Under the pieces are notes generated by a model. It made no database searches. It was given only the letters and a program-made list of their open reading frames with translations, and had not been told where the DNA came from. Shown piece by piece: positions 52,158 through 60,260 of a stretch of 64,000 nt of DNA. How positions within the stretch are numbered: the stretch's first letter is position 1; every line of letters starts with the position of its first letter. The DNA comes from Paractinoplanes lichenicola. GTDB taxonomy: Bacteria > Actinomycetota > Actinomycetes > Mycobacteriales > Micromonosporaceae. The stretch is from contig NZ_JAENHO010000017.1 in the NCBI RefSeq assembly GCF_016785085.1, positions 1 to 64,000 of the forward strand, given 5' to 3'. Both the position numbers and the translations under genes were made by a program.

Positions 52158-53606
52158 TTACGCGCTGAGGCCCATCGACGAGTAGTCGAGCACCGCGCCG
52201 AGCTGCGGCAACAGGTCGGCGCCCCGCTCGAGGTCGATGCCGAGCGGCCGGTCGTCCTCGGACGGATCCAGCGCCTCGTCGGCCATCTGGAAGGCGTCCC
52301 GCAGCGGCCCCACGATGAGCCGCCCGGGCGCCATCCGCAGCGCGCGCACGGCCGCCACCAGCTCGGCGGCCAGCAGCGTCGGGGCGAGCCGGGTCATCGT
52401 GCGCAGCGCCCGCGCGCCCTGGGTGGCGAAGCTGGCGTGCTCCTCCAGCCCGAGCGAGATGCTCAGCGTGCCGGCCGCGGTCGGGGTCATGCCGACACGG
52501 ATCTGGGTGAGCACGTCCTGCACGACGTATTCGCTGATCATCAGGCCCGAGCTGCCCACCGGGCCGGCCGCCAGGAACGCCCGCAGGCCGGTCAGGTCGG
52601 GCCGCATGAGCAGGCCGAGCCGCGCGGTCGAGAGCGACAGCACCGGCAGGAACGCCCCGCGGGCGGCGTCGAGGCTGGAGGCCAGCGTCGCCGTGTGAAA
52701 CTGGCCGTGATGCAACACACCTTCGGGCGTGACCAGCGGGTTTTCGACGGCCGCGTTGACCTCCTCGGTCAGCACGTCGTCGAGGATGCGGGCGGCGTGG
52801 ATGGCCGGGGCCGACACCTGCGGCAGCACCCGCAGGCCGAACGGGTCCTGGATGCGCACCGGCGCCGCCGCCCCCGCCACCAGCCGGCTCATCAGCCGCG
52901 CGACCTCGACCTGGCCGGGGTGCGCACGATTGCGATGGACCGCGACGTCGTACGCCTCCGGGTTGCCCCGCAGCGCGAGGAAGCTCAGCGCCGCCACGAC
53001 CACCGACGCGCGCAGCTGGCTCTGCATGCGTTGCAGCGCGAGCGCGGCCGTGGCCACCGTGAGCGCGCTCGAGCTGATCAGCGGCAGCGCGTCGGTGGCG
53101 TCGATCGTGGTGGTCGGCCCCTTGCCGTTCTGCCAGGGCCGCTCGCCGGCCAGGGTGAGGCCGAGCTCGGCCAGGGCGGCCAGGTCGGCCGTGCCGATGG
53201 CGCCCCACGAGTGGATCGTCGGGACGGCCCCGTCGTGCAGCGCCTCGGCCAGCGCCTCCGCCACGCGCGGTGAGATGCCGGAGCCGCCGGCGAGGATCTG
53301 ATTGAGCCGTACGGTCATGACCGCGCGCGCCGTCATGTCGTCCTCGACCGGCCCGACGGCCGCGCAGTGACTCCGCAACAGGCGCAGCCCGCGCTCCTCG
53401 TCGTCGGCGCGCTCGTGCCTGTTGGCGCCGACCCCGGTGTTGGCCCCGTAGACTGCGCCATGCGCCCGGGCGTGCTGCAGCAGCGCGTTACTTTCCCCGA
53501 CCCGACGCAGGGCCGCCGACTCCACCTCGACCCCACTTCGACCGGAAGCGATGGCCACGAGACCACCGATCGTCAGGTTCGCCCCGTCGAGCCGTTCTGC
53601 CTGCAT
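52158..53606 (-). CDS. HAL/PAL ammonia-lyase-fold protein without MIO triad (second)
   Basis: This 482-aa protein has family features: VYGANTGVG with Tyr53, LNQILAGGSGIS, IQDPFGLRVLPQVSAPAIHAA (the QDxYSLR/PQ region) and FHTATLASSLDAA. The MIO loop, normally G-S-V-G-A-S-G-D-L, reads G-A-I-G-T-A-D-L at 135-142, one residue shorter, with no Ala-Ser-Gly. ATG 53606 is used because family similarity begins there. It is divergent from a complete OpuC-type importer and converges with the thiol-dioxygenase operon. By analogy with ergothionase, a lyase-fold enzyme that eliminates trimethylamine, it may act on an imported betaine (inference). Confidence 0.83.
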   Translation of the reverse strand: MQAERLDGANLTIGGLVAIASGRSGVEVESAALRRVGESNALLQHARAHGAVYGANTGVGANRHERADDEERGLRLLRSHCAAVGPVEDDMTARAVMTVRLNQILAGGSGISPRVAEALAEALHDGAVPTIHSWGAIGTADLAALAELGLTLAGERPWQNGKGPTTTIDATDALPLISSSALTVATAALALQRMQSQLRASVVVAALSFLALRGNPEAYDVAVHRNRAHPGQVEVARLMSRLVAGAAAPVRIQDPFGLRVLPQVSAPAIHAARILDDVLTEEVNAAVENPLVTPEGVLHHGQFHTATLASSLDAARGAFLPVLSLSTARLGLLMRPDLTGLRAFLAAGPVGSSGLMISEYVVQDVLTQIRVGMTPTAAGTLSISLGLEEHASFATQGARALRTMTRLAPTLLAAELVAAVRALRMAPGRLIVGPLRDAFQMADEALDPSEDDRPLGIDLERGADLLPQLGAVLDYSSMGLSA

Positions 53607-53684
53607 AGCGCCACCATCACCAGTGTTACCAGACCGTAAAGGCCGCCCCGAGGCCGTTGACATTCTATTCACTACACCTGAAGT

Positions 53685-53702
53685 ATGAATAGCCGTATTC
53701 AT
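53685..53702. promoter_or_regulatory. inverted repeat ATGAATA-n4-TATTCAT upstream of the ABC importer
   Basis: Perfect 7-base arms with a 4-base spacer lie 23 bases before OpuCA, in the gap to the divergent lyase-fold gene. A further CTATTCA lies at 53665-53671. The AT-rich sequence stands out from the surroundings and is a probable operator shared by both directions. Confidence 0.5.
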
Positions 53703-53725
53703 AAATCTGTTGCCGCAGGAGTGCC

Positions 53726-54735
<1,010 letters not shown>

Positions 54736-54739
<4 letters not shown>

Positions 54740-55386
54740 TCACTTATCTGTCCAACAACTCCGAGACGGTGCTGGCCGCGCTGCGTCAGCACATCACGCT
54801 CGCGCTGATCCCGGTGCTGCTCGGCTTCCTCATCGCGCTGCCGATCGGCTATCTCGGCGTCCGGTTCCCGTGGCTCTACCACCCGCTGATCAACGTGGCC
54901 GGCGTGCTCTACTCGATCCCGTCGCTCGCGCTGTTCGTGTTCCTGCCGGTGATCCTGGGCACCAAGATCTTGTCGCCGCTCAACATCGTGGTCGCGCTCA
55001 CCATCTACACCGTCGCGCTCATGGCCCGTACGGTCGCCGATGGTCTTCGCTCCGTCGACCGGCTGGTCACCGAGTCGGCCACCGCGATGGGCTATCGGCG
55101 GCTGCGGCGGCTCTTCGACGTCGAGCTGCCGGTCGCGCTGCCGGTCATCCTGGCCGGCCTGCGGGTCGCCACGGTGTCCAACATCAGCCTGGTCAGCGTG
55201 GGCGCCCTGATCGGCATCGGCGGCCTCGGCCAGCTGTTCACCCGGGGCTTCCAGCTGTTCTACATCGAGCCGATCCTGGTCGGCATCATCCTGTCGGTGC
55301 TGCTGGCCGGCATCGCCGACCTGATCATCGTGCTGATCCAGCGGGCGGTCACGCCGTGGACCCGCGTGCAGAGGAGCCGGGCGTGA
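54736..55386 (+). CDS. OpuC-type ABC transporter permease (OpuCB/D-like), first
   Basis: This 216-aa integral membrane protein has six hydrophobic segments and the EAA loop for ATPase contact (VDRLVTESATAMGYRRLRRLFDVELPVALPVI). Its start overlaps the ATPase stop by 4 bases. It pairs with the next permease. Confidence 0.93.
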
Positions 55387-56039
55387 ATCTCGACTACCTC
55401 TTCGACGGCGCCCACTGGGACTTCGCCTCGGGCAGCATCCCGCAGCTGATCGTCTCCCACCTGTGGTACGTGCTGCTCGCGCTGGCGCTGGGCACGGTCA
55501 TCGCGCTGCCCGTGGGCCTCTACATCGGGCACACCGGCCGGGGCTCGTTCATCGCCATCAACGCGGGCAACGCCGGCCGTTCGCTGCCGACGCTCGGCCT
55601 GCTCATGCTGATGGTCACTTTGCTCGGCCTGGGCCTGCTCCCGGTGCTGATCGCGCTGACAGTTCTGGTCATTCCGCCGATCCTGACTTCCGCGTACGCG
55701 GGTCTGCGGACCCTCGACCCCGGCGTGGTGGACGCCGCGCGGGGTGTCGGCATGCGCCCGATGCAGGTGCTGTTCCGGGTGGAGCTGCCGATGGCGCTGC
55801 CCGTGCTGATGAGCGGTTTCCGCAGCGCCGCCCTGCAGGTGGTGGCCACCGCCACCGTGGCCGCCGCGGTCGGCCTGGGCGGGCTGGGCCGCCTGCTGAT
55901 CGACGGCCTGGCCGTCAACGACTACTCCCGAGTGCTGGCCGGCGCCATTGTCGTCGCGGTGCTGGCCGTTCTGCTCGACCTGGTGCTGGCGTTCGCCCAG
56001 CGCTGGATCGTCTCGCCCGGTCTTCGGGCATCCAAGTGA
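55383..56039 (+). CDS. OpuC-type ABC transporter permease, second
   Basis: This 218-aa permease has the EAA-like loop RTLDPGVVDAARGVGMRPMQVLFRVELPMALPVLMSG and five to six membrane segments. GTG 55383 overlaps the preceding stop (GTGA), fixing the start. It forms the heterodimeric channel with the first permease. Confidence 0.93.
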   Translation: MNLDYLFDGAHWDFASGSIPQLIVSHLWYVLLALALGTVIALPVGLYIGHTGRGSFIAINAGNAGRSLPTLGLLMLMVTLLGLGLLPVLIALTVLVIPPILTSAYAGLRTLDPGVVDAARGVGMRPMQVLFRVELPMALPVLMSGFRSAALQVVATATVAAAVGLGGLGRLLIDGLAVNDYSRVLAGAIVVAVLAVLLDLVLAFAQRWIVSPGLRASK

Positions 56040-56051
56040 AAGGTCCGTTCC

Positions 56052-56984
56052 ATGAAACTCATTAAGCGACTCAGTGCGGTGGGCACCGCCGTCGCCATGG
56101 CCGTGGCGCTGACCGCGTGCGGCTCGGGCGACGACCCGCTGGCCGACGACAACACCGGGGCCAGCTCGGCGCCGGGCACCATCACGATCGGCTCGGCCAA
56201 CTTCGCCGAGAGCGAGCTGCTGGCCGAGATCTACGCCCAGTCGCTCGAGGCCAAGGGCGTCACCGTCAAGCGGCAGTTCAACATCGGCGCCCGCGAGCTC
56301 TACCTCAAGGCACTGCAGGACGGCTCGATCGACCTGCTCCCCGAGTACAACGGCGCCCTGCTGGCGGCGCTGTCCTCCGGTGGCGCGCCCGAGGGCGTCA
56401 GCAAGCCCGAGGACGTGTTGGGCGCGCTCAAGAAGGTGCTGCCGTCGGGCACCGAGGTGCTCGAGCAGTCCCCCGCCGAGGACAAGGACACGCTCACGGT
56501 CACCTCGGAGACGGCGAGCAAGTACAGCCTCAAGACGATCGACGACCTGAAGCCGGTGGCCAAGGACCTCACGATCGGCGCCGGCCCCGAGTGGCAGGAG
56601 CGCTACCAGGGCCTCAAGGGCCTCAAGGAGCTCTACGGCATCGAGTTCAAGGAGTTCAAGCCGCTCGACGCCGGTGGCCCGCTGACGGTGAACGCCCTGG
56701 TCAAGGGTCAGATCCAGGTCGGCAACATCTTCAGCACCGACTCCTCGATCGCGGTCAACAAGTTCGTCGTGCTCGAGGACACGAAGAACCTGTACCTGGC
56801 CGAGAACATCATCCCGCTGATCCGCTCGACGGCGAACAACCCGACCGTCACCGAGACCCTGAACGCGGTCTCGGCCAAGCTGACCACCGAGAACCTGACC
56901 ACCACGCTGGCCAAGGTTCAGGTCGACAAGCAGGACACCCCCGCGGTGGCCAAGGGCTGGCTGACCGAGAACGGTCTCGTCTGA
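56052..56984 (+). CDS. OpuCC/ProX-like glycine betaine-type substrate-binding lipoprotein
   Basis: This 310-aa lipoprotein has a lipobox LTACG (Cys23) and a type II periplasmic-binding fold of the OpuAC family. Landmarks are ITIGSANFAESELLAEIYAQSLEAKG, IGARELYLKALQDGSIDLLPEYNGALL and QVGNIFSTDSSIAVN. Aromatic-cage residues that define the ligand cannot be assigned with confidence by eye. AAAGGTC precedes ATG 56052. It ends the operon; a strong terminator follows. Confidence 0.92.
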   Translation: MKLIKRLSAVGTAVAMAVALTACGSGDDPLADDNTGASSAPGTITIGSANFAESELLAEIYAQSLEAKGVTVKRQFNIGARELYLKALQDGSIDLLPEYNGALLAALSSGGAPEGVSKPEDVLGALKKVLPSGTEVLEQSPAEDKDTLTVTSETASKYSLKTIDDLKPVAKDLTIGAGPEWQERYQGLKGLKELYGIEFKEFKPLDAGGPLTVNALVKGQIQVGNIFSTDSSIAVNKFVVLEDTKNLYLAENIIPLIRSTANNPTVTETLNAVSAKLTTENLTTTLAKVQVDKQDTPAVAKGWLTENGLV

Positions 56985-56997
56985 CCCTGCATCATCG

Positions 56998-57027
56998 ACG
57001 CCGCCCCGGGACTGCCCGGGGCGGCGT
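56998..57027 (+). terminator. Rho-independent terminator of the OpuC operon
   Basis: ACGCCGCCCCGGG pairs with CCCGGGGCGGCGT (13-bp stem, ACTG loop) and is followed by TTCTCTTT. It lies 13 bases after the binding-protein stop. Confidence 0.9.
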
Positions 57028-57036
57028 TCTCTTTGC

Positions 57037-57042
57037 GACAAT
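57037..57042 (+). promoter_or_regulatory. -10 box GACAAT for the hydrolase-LuxR gene (leaderless)
   Basis: GACAAT ends 6 bases before GTG 57049, right after the OpuC terminator. No ribosome site is present. Confidence 0.45.
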
Positions 57043-57048
57043 CGCCGG

Positions 57049-58098
57049 GTGCGGCAGCGGCTCGGGCAGGTGACGCTGGCCGACGGCACCTCGGTGGCCT
57101 GTGCGTCGGCGGGGGCCGGGCGGCCACTCGTGTACGTCATGGGCTGGCTCACGCATCTGGAGCTGAGCTGGGAGCCCGGGGCCGAGCGGACGTTCTACGA
57201 GGAATTGGCCGAAGGTGTTCGCCTGGTGCGCTACGACCGCGCGGGATGCGGGTTGTCGGCGGCGACCACGCGGCCGTTCTCGCTCGAGTTCGAGCTGGAA
57301 CAGCTGGGCGCGGTGGCGGCGACGCTGGACGAGCCGTTCGATCTGATGGGGACGTCCATGGGCGCGCCGGTGGCGGCGGCGTGGGCGGCCGCTCACCCGG
57401 ACACCGTACGGCGGCTCGTGCTCTACGGCGGGTGGGTTCGCGGGTCCGAGCTGTCGGCCCCCGCCGTACGGGAGAACGTCCTGGGCCTGATCGAGGCGCA
57501 CTGGGGGCTCGGGTCGGACGTGCTGACCGACATCTTCGCGCCGGACGCCGATCGCGCGACCCGGGCCGGCCATGCTCGGTATCAGCGTGCGTGTTCGAGC
57601 GCCGCGACCGCACGCGCACTGCTGGCACTCAGCTACGAGCTGGACGTCAGTGCTCATCTCGCGCAGGTTCGCGCACCGACGCTCATCGTGCACCGCACCG
57701 GCGATCGGGCGGCACCGGTCGCGCAGGCTCGCGCACTTTCGGCCGGCATCGAGCATTCCCACCTGGCGCTCCTGCCCGGCCGATCCCACCTCCCGTACGC
57801 GGGTGACCATGGCGAACTGGTGCGCACCGTCCGCCGGTTCCTGGGCCTGCCCGTCCCCCGCCGCCGCGCCGAGGGGCTGACCGCCCGGCAGCGGGAGGTG
57901 GCCGAACTGATCAGTCAGGGCTGCACGAACCGCGAGATCGCGCACCGGCTGAGCATCGACGAGCGCTCGGCCGAGGGGCACGTCGAGCGGATCCTGCAGC
58001 GTCTCGGGTTCCGCTCCCGCGCGCAGATCGCCGCCTGGTTCACCGCACAGTGGGGTGTTTCCCCGCCTGACTCGCCCGCCCCCGGCCGGACACGATGA
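57049..58098 (+). CDS. alpha/beta-hydrolase-LuxR fusion, catalytic serine intact
   Basis: This 349-aa protein has an alpha/beta-hydrolase fold (about 1-262; RYDRAGCGLS at 61-70, nucleophile G-T-S-M-G with Ser103, a likely acid Asp in HRTGDRAAP and His in GRSHLPYAG). A LuxR helix-turn-helix follows (about 276-330: LTARQREVAELISQGCTNREIAHRLSID...). It keeps the catalytic residues that the paralogue at 14921-15934 has lost. It may be a hydrolase-like ligand sensor that binds DNA directly. It lies 4 bases before a methyltransferase gene. Confidence 0.88.
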   Translation: MRQRLGQVTLADGTSVACASAGAGRPLVYVMGWLTHLELSWEPGAERTFYEELAEGVRLVRYDRAGCGLSAATTRPFSLEFELEQLGAVAATLDEPFDLMGTSMGAPVAAAWAAAHPDTVRRLVLYGGWVRGSELSAPAVRENVLGLIEAHWGLGSDVLTDIFAPDADRATRAGHARYQRACSSAATARALLALSYELDVSAHLAQVRAPTLIVHRTGDRAAPVAQARALSAGIEHSHLALLPGRSHLPYAGDHGELVRTVRRFLGLPVPRRRAEGLTARQREVAELISQGCTNREIAHRLSIDERSAEGHVERILQRLGFRSRAQIAAWFTAQWGVSPPDSPAPGRTR

Positions 58099-58102
58099 GG
58101 GC

Positions 58103-58738
58103 ATGTCCGACTTCGAGGTGCACCGGGGGCGCGGGGCGTTCAACGCCGCCTTCTTCAGCGTGATGGGCCCGTACATCGAGTTCAACGTGCGCGACCGCAA
58201 GCGCCGTCTCTTCCACAACCTTCCCCGTACGGTCGTCGAGCTCGGCTCCGGGGTCGGCGCGAACCTGCGTTATCTGCCGGCGGGCTCGACCCTCGTCGCC
58301 GTCGAGCCCAATGTGCCCATGCACCGGCGGTTGCGGGCGGCCGCCGACCGCCGCGGGGTGAAACTCGACCTGCGCGCCCGCCGGGCCGAGGACACCGGCC
58401 TGCCCGAGCACAGCGCCGACACCGTCATCTCGTCGCTCGTGCTGTGCACGGTGAGCGACCCCGCACAAGTGCTGGCCGAGGTCCGCCGGATCCTGCGCCC
58501 GGGCGGCACGTTCCGGTTCGTGGAGCACGTGGCCGCCCGGGACGGCACGCCGACCCGCGCCCTGCAGCGGGCGCTGCGCCGCCCCTGGGCGTGGACCTTC
58601 GAGGGCTGCTCGTGCGAACGCGACCTGGCCACCCTCGTACGGGCGGCCGGGTTCACGAAGGTGGAGGTGGAGTCGTATCGGCTCCACTCCCCCTTCGTCA
58701 CGTTCAACACCCAGATCGCGGGCACGGCCCACGCCTGA
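58103..58738 (+). CDS. class I SAM-dependent methyltransferase
   Basis: This 211-aa protein has a Rossmann methyltransferase core: VVELGSGVGANLRYLPAGS (motif I), VAVEPNVPMHRRL (acidic end of strand 2), and SADTVISSLVLCTVSDPAQVLAEVRRILRPGG (motifs post-I to III). The phospholipid/UbiE-like FVEHVAARDGTPTRALQ follows. ATG 58103 is close to the hydrolase-LuxR stop, so cotranscription is likely. Substrate unknown. Confidence 0.9.
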   Translation: MSDFEVHRGRGAFNAAFFSVMGPYIEFNVRDRKRRLFHNLPRTVVELGSGVGANLRYLPAGSTLVAVEPNVPMHRRLRAAADRRGVKLDLRARRAEDTGLPEHSADTVISSLVLCTVSDPAQVLAEVRRILRPGGTFRFVEHVAARDGTPTRALQRALRRPWAWTFEGCSCERDLATLVRAAGFTKVEVESYRLHSPFVTFNTQIAGTAHA

Positions 58739-58747
58739 GCCACCGGG

Positions 58748-60163
58748 TCAGTCGGTGCCGGACTCCATGGCGGCCTGGTCGAGCAGGTCGTCGTTGCCGG
58801 GGGCGACGGCGCCGCGCGACGCGATCTCCTCGGCGCCGCCCGCGGGCAGGGCGCCGACCAGACCCTGCGGGCTGCCGACCATGCCGAGCTGGGCGTACTG
58901 CTCGAGCTTGGCCCGGCTGTCCGCGATGTCGAGGTTGCGCATGGTCAGCTGGCCGATCCGGTCGGCCGGGGCGAACGCCGGCGTCTCGGTGCGCTCCATC
59001 GAGAGCTTGTCGGGGTGGTAGCTGAACGCCGGGCCGGTCGTGTTGAGCACCGAGTAGTCGTCGCCGCGGCGCAGGCGCAGGGTGACCTCGCCGGTGACGG
59101 CGTTGCCGACCCAGCGCTGCAGGGCCTCGCGCAGCATGAGCGCCTGCGGGTCGAGCCAGCGGCCCTCGTACATCAGCCGGCCCAGCTTGCGGCCGTCGTT
59201 GTGATAGCTGGTCACCGTGTCCTCGTTGTGGATGGCGTTGACCAGCCGCTCGTACGCGATGTGAAGCAGCGCCATGCCCGGCGCCTCGTAGATGCCGCGG
59301 CTCTTGGCCTCGATGATCCGGTTCTCGATCTGGTCGGACATGCCCAGGCCGTGGCGGCCGCCGATCGCGTTGGCCTCCAGCACCAGGTCGACCGGGGAGC
59401 CGAACTCCTTGCCGTTGACCGTGACCGGGCGGCCCTCGGCGAAGCCGATCGTCACGTCCTCGGTCGCGATGGCCACCTCGGGATCCCAGAACCGGACGCC
59501 CATGATCGGGTCGACCAGCTCGATGCCGTTGTCGAGATGCTCGAGCGACTTGGCCTCGTGGGTGGCGCCCCAGATGTTGGCGTCGGTCGAATACGCCTTC
59601 TCGGTCGAGTCACGGTAGGGCAGGTCGTGGGCGAGCAGCCACTCGCTCATCTCCTTGCGGCCGCCGAGCTCGGTCACGAAGTCCTTGTCGAGCCACGGCT
59701 TGTAGATACGCAGCGACGGGTTGGCCAGCAGCCCGTAACGGTAGAAGCGCTCGATGTCGTTGCCCTTGAACGTCGAGCCGTCGCCCCAGATCTGCACCTG
59801 ATCTTCGAGCATCGCCCGCACGAGCAGGGTGCCGGTGACGGCCCGGCCCAGCGGGGTGGTGTTGAAGTAGGTGCGGCCGCCCGAGCGGATGTGGAAGGCG
59901 CCGCAGGCCAGGGCGGCGAGCCCCTCCTCGACGAGGGCGGCGCGGCAGTCGACGAGACGGCCGAGCTCGGCGCCGTACGCGATGGCGCGCTCGGGCACGG
60001 AGGTCACGTCGGGCTCGTCGTACTGGCCGATCTCGGCGGTGTAGGCGCAGGGCACGGCGCCCTTCTCGCGCATCCACGCGACCGCTACCGACGTGTCGAG
60101 GCCACCGGAGAACGCGATGCCGACACGTTCACCGACCGGGAGAGAAGACAGAACCTTGGTCAC
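58748..60163 (-). CDS. argG: argininosuccinate synthase (E. coli type)
   Basis: This 471-aa enzyme joins citrulline and aspartate with ATP to make argininosuccinate in arginine synthesis. The ATP PP-loop AFSGGLDTSVAVAWMREKG and the IWGDGSTFKGNDIERFYRYG, DSTEKAYSTDANIWGATHEAK and GIYEAPGMALLHIAYERL segments match the longer, E. coli-type ArgG rather than the shorter actinobacterial form. GTG 60163 is preferred over GTG 60181 because CATAAT ends 6 bases before it. No other arginine genes are nearby, so this may be an extra or replacement copy. Confidence 0.94.
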   Translation of the reverse strand: MTKVLSSLPVGERVGIAFSGGLDTSVAVAWMREKGAVPCAYTAEIGQYDEPDVTSVPERAIAYGAELGRLVDCRAALVEEGLAALACGAFHIRSGGRTYFNTTPLGRAVTGTLLVRAMLEDQVQIWGDGSTFKGNDIERFYRYGLLANPSLRIYKPWLDKDFVTELGGRKEMSEWLLAHDLPYRDSTEKAYSTDANIWGATHEAKSLEHLDNGIELVDPIMGVRFWDPEVAIATEDVTIGFAEGRPVTVNGKEFGSPVDLVLEANAIGGRHGLGMSDQIENRIIEAKSRGIYEAPGMALLHIAYERLVNAIHNEDTVTSYHNDGRKLGRLMYEGRWLDPQALMLREALQRWVGNAVTGEVTLRLRRGDDYSVLNTTGPAFSYHPDKLSMERTETPAFAPADRIGQLTMRNLDIADSRAKLEQYAQLGMVGSPQGLVGALPAGGAEEIASRGAVAPGNDDLLDQAAMESGTD

Positions 60164-60169
60164 GAGGTG

Positions 60170-60175
60170 ATTATG
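60170..60175 (-). promoter_or_regulatory. -10 box CATAAT for argG (leaderless)
   Basis: CATAAT on the minus strand ends 6 bases before GTG 60163. An AT-rich word with ARG-box character (CACATTTTTATGCG, 60184-60197, plus strand) lies just upstream, but matches an arginine-repressor site only partly. Confidence 0.45.
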
Positions 60176-60216
60176 CACCACTCCACATTTTTATGCGAGA
60201 CGGCACCCCGAACGAA

Positions 60217-60247
60217 CGACGGCCCGGTCACCAGGACCGGGCCGTCG
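60217..60247 (-). terminator. terminator of the DNRLRE/Ig-like gene
   Basis: CGACGGCCCGGTC and GACCGGGCCGTCG form a perfect 13-bp stem with an ACCAG loop. It lies 13 bases after the stop of the large secreted-protein gene on the minus strand and upstream of argG, so it insulates argG from read-through. Confidence 0.8.
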
Positions 60248-60260
60248 CTGCGGGGAAAGA

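Noticed and set aside
60184..60197. Possible ARG box upstream of argG (CACATTTTTATGCG)
   Set aside because: Only part of the palindrome matches the known arginine-repressor site, so I do not list it as an operator.
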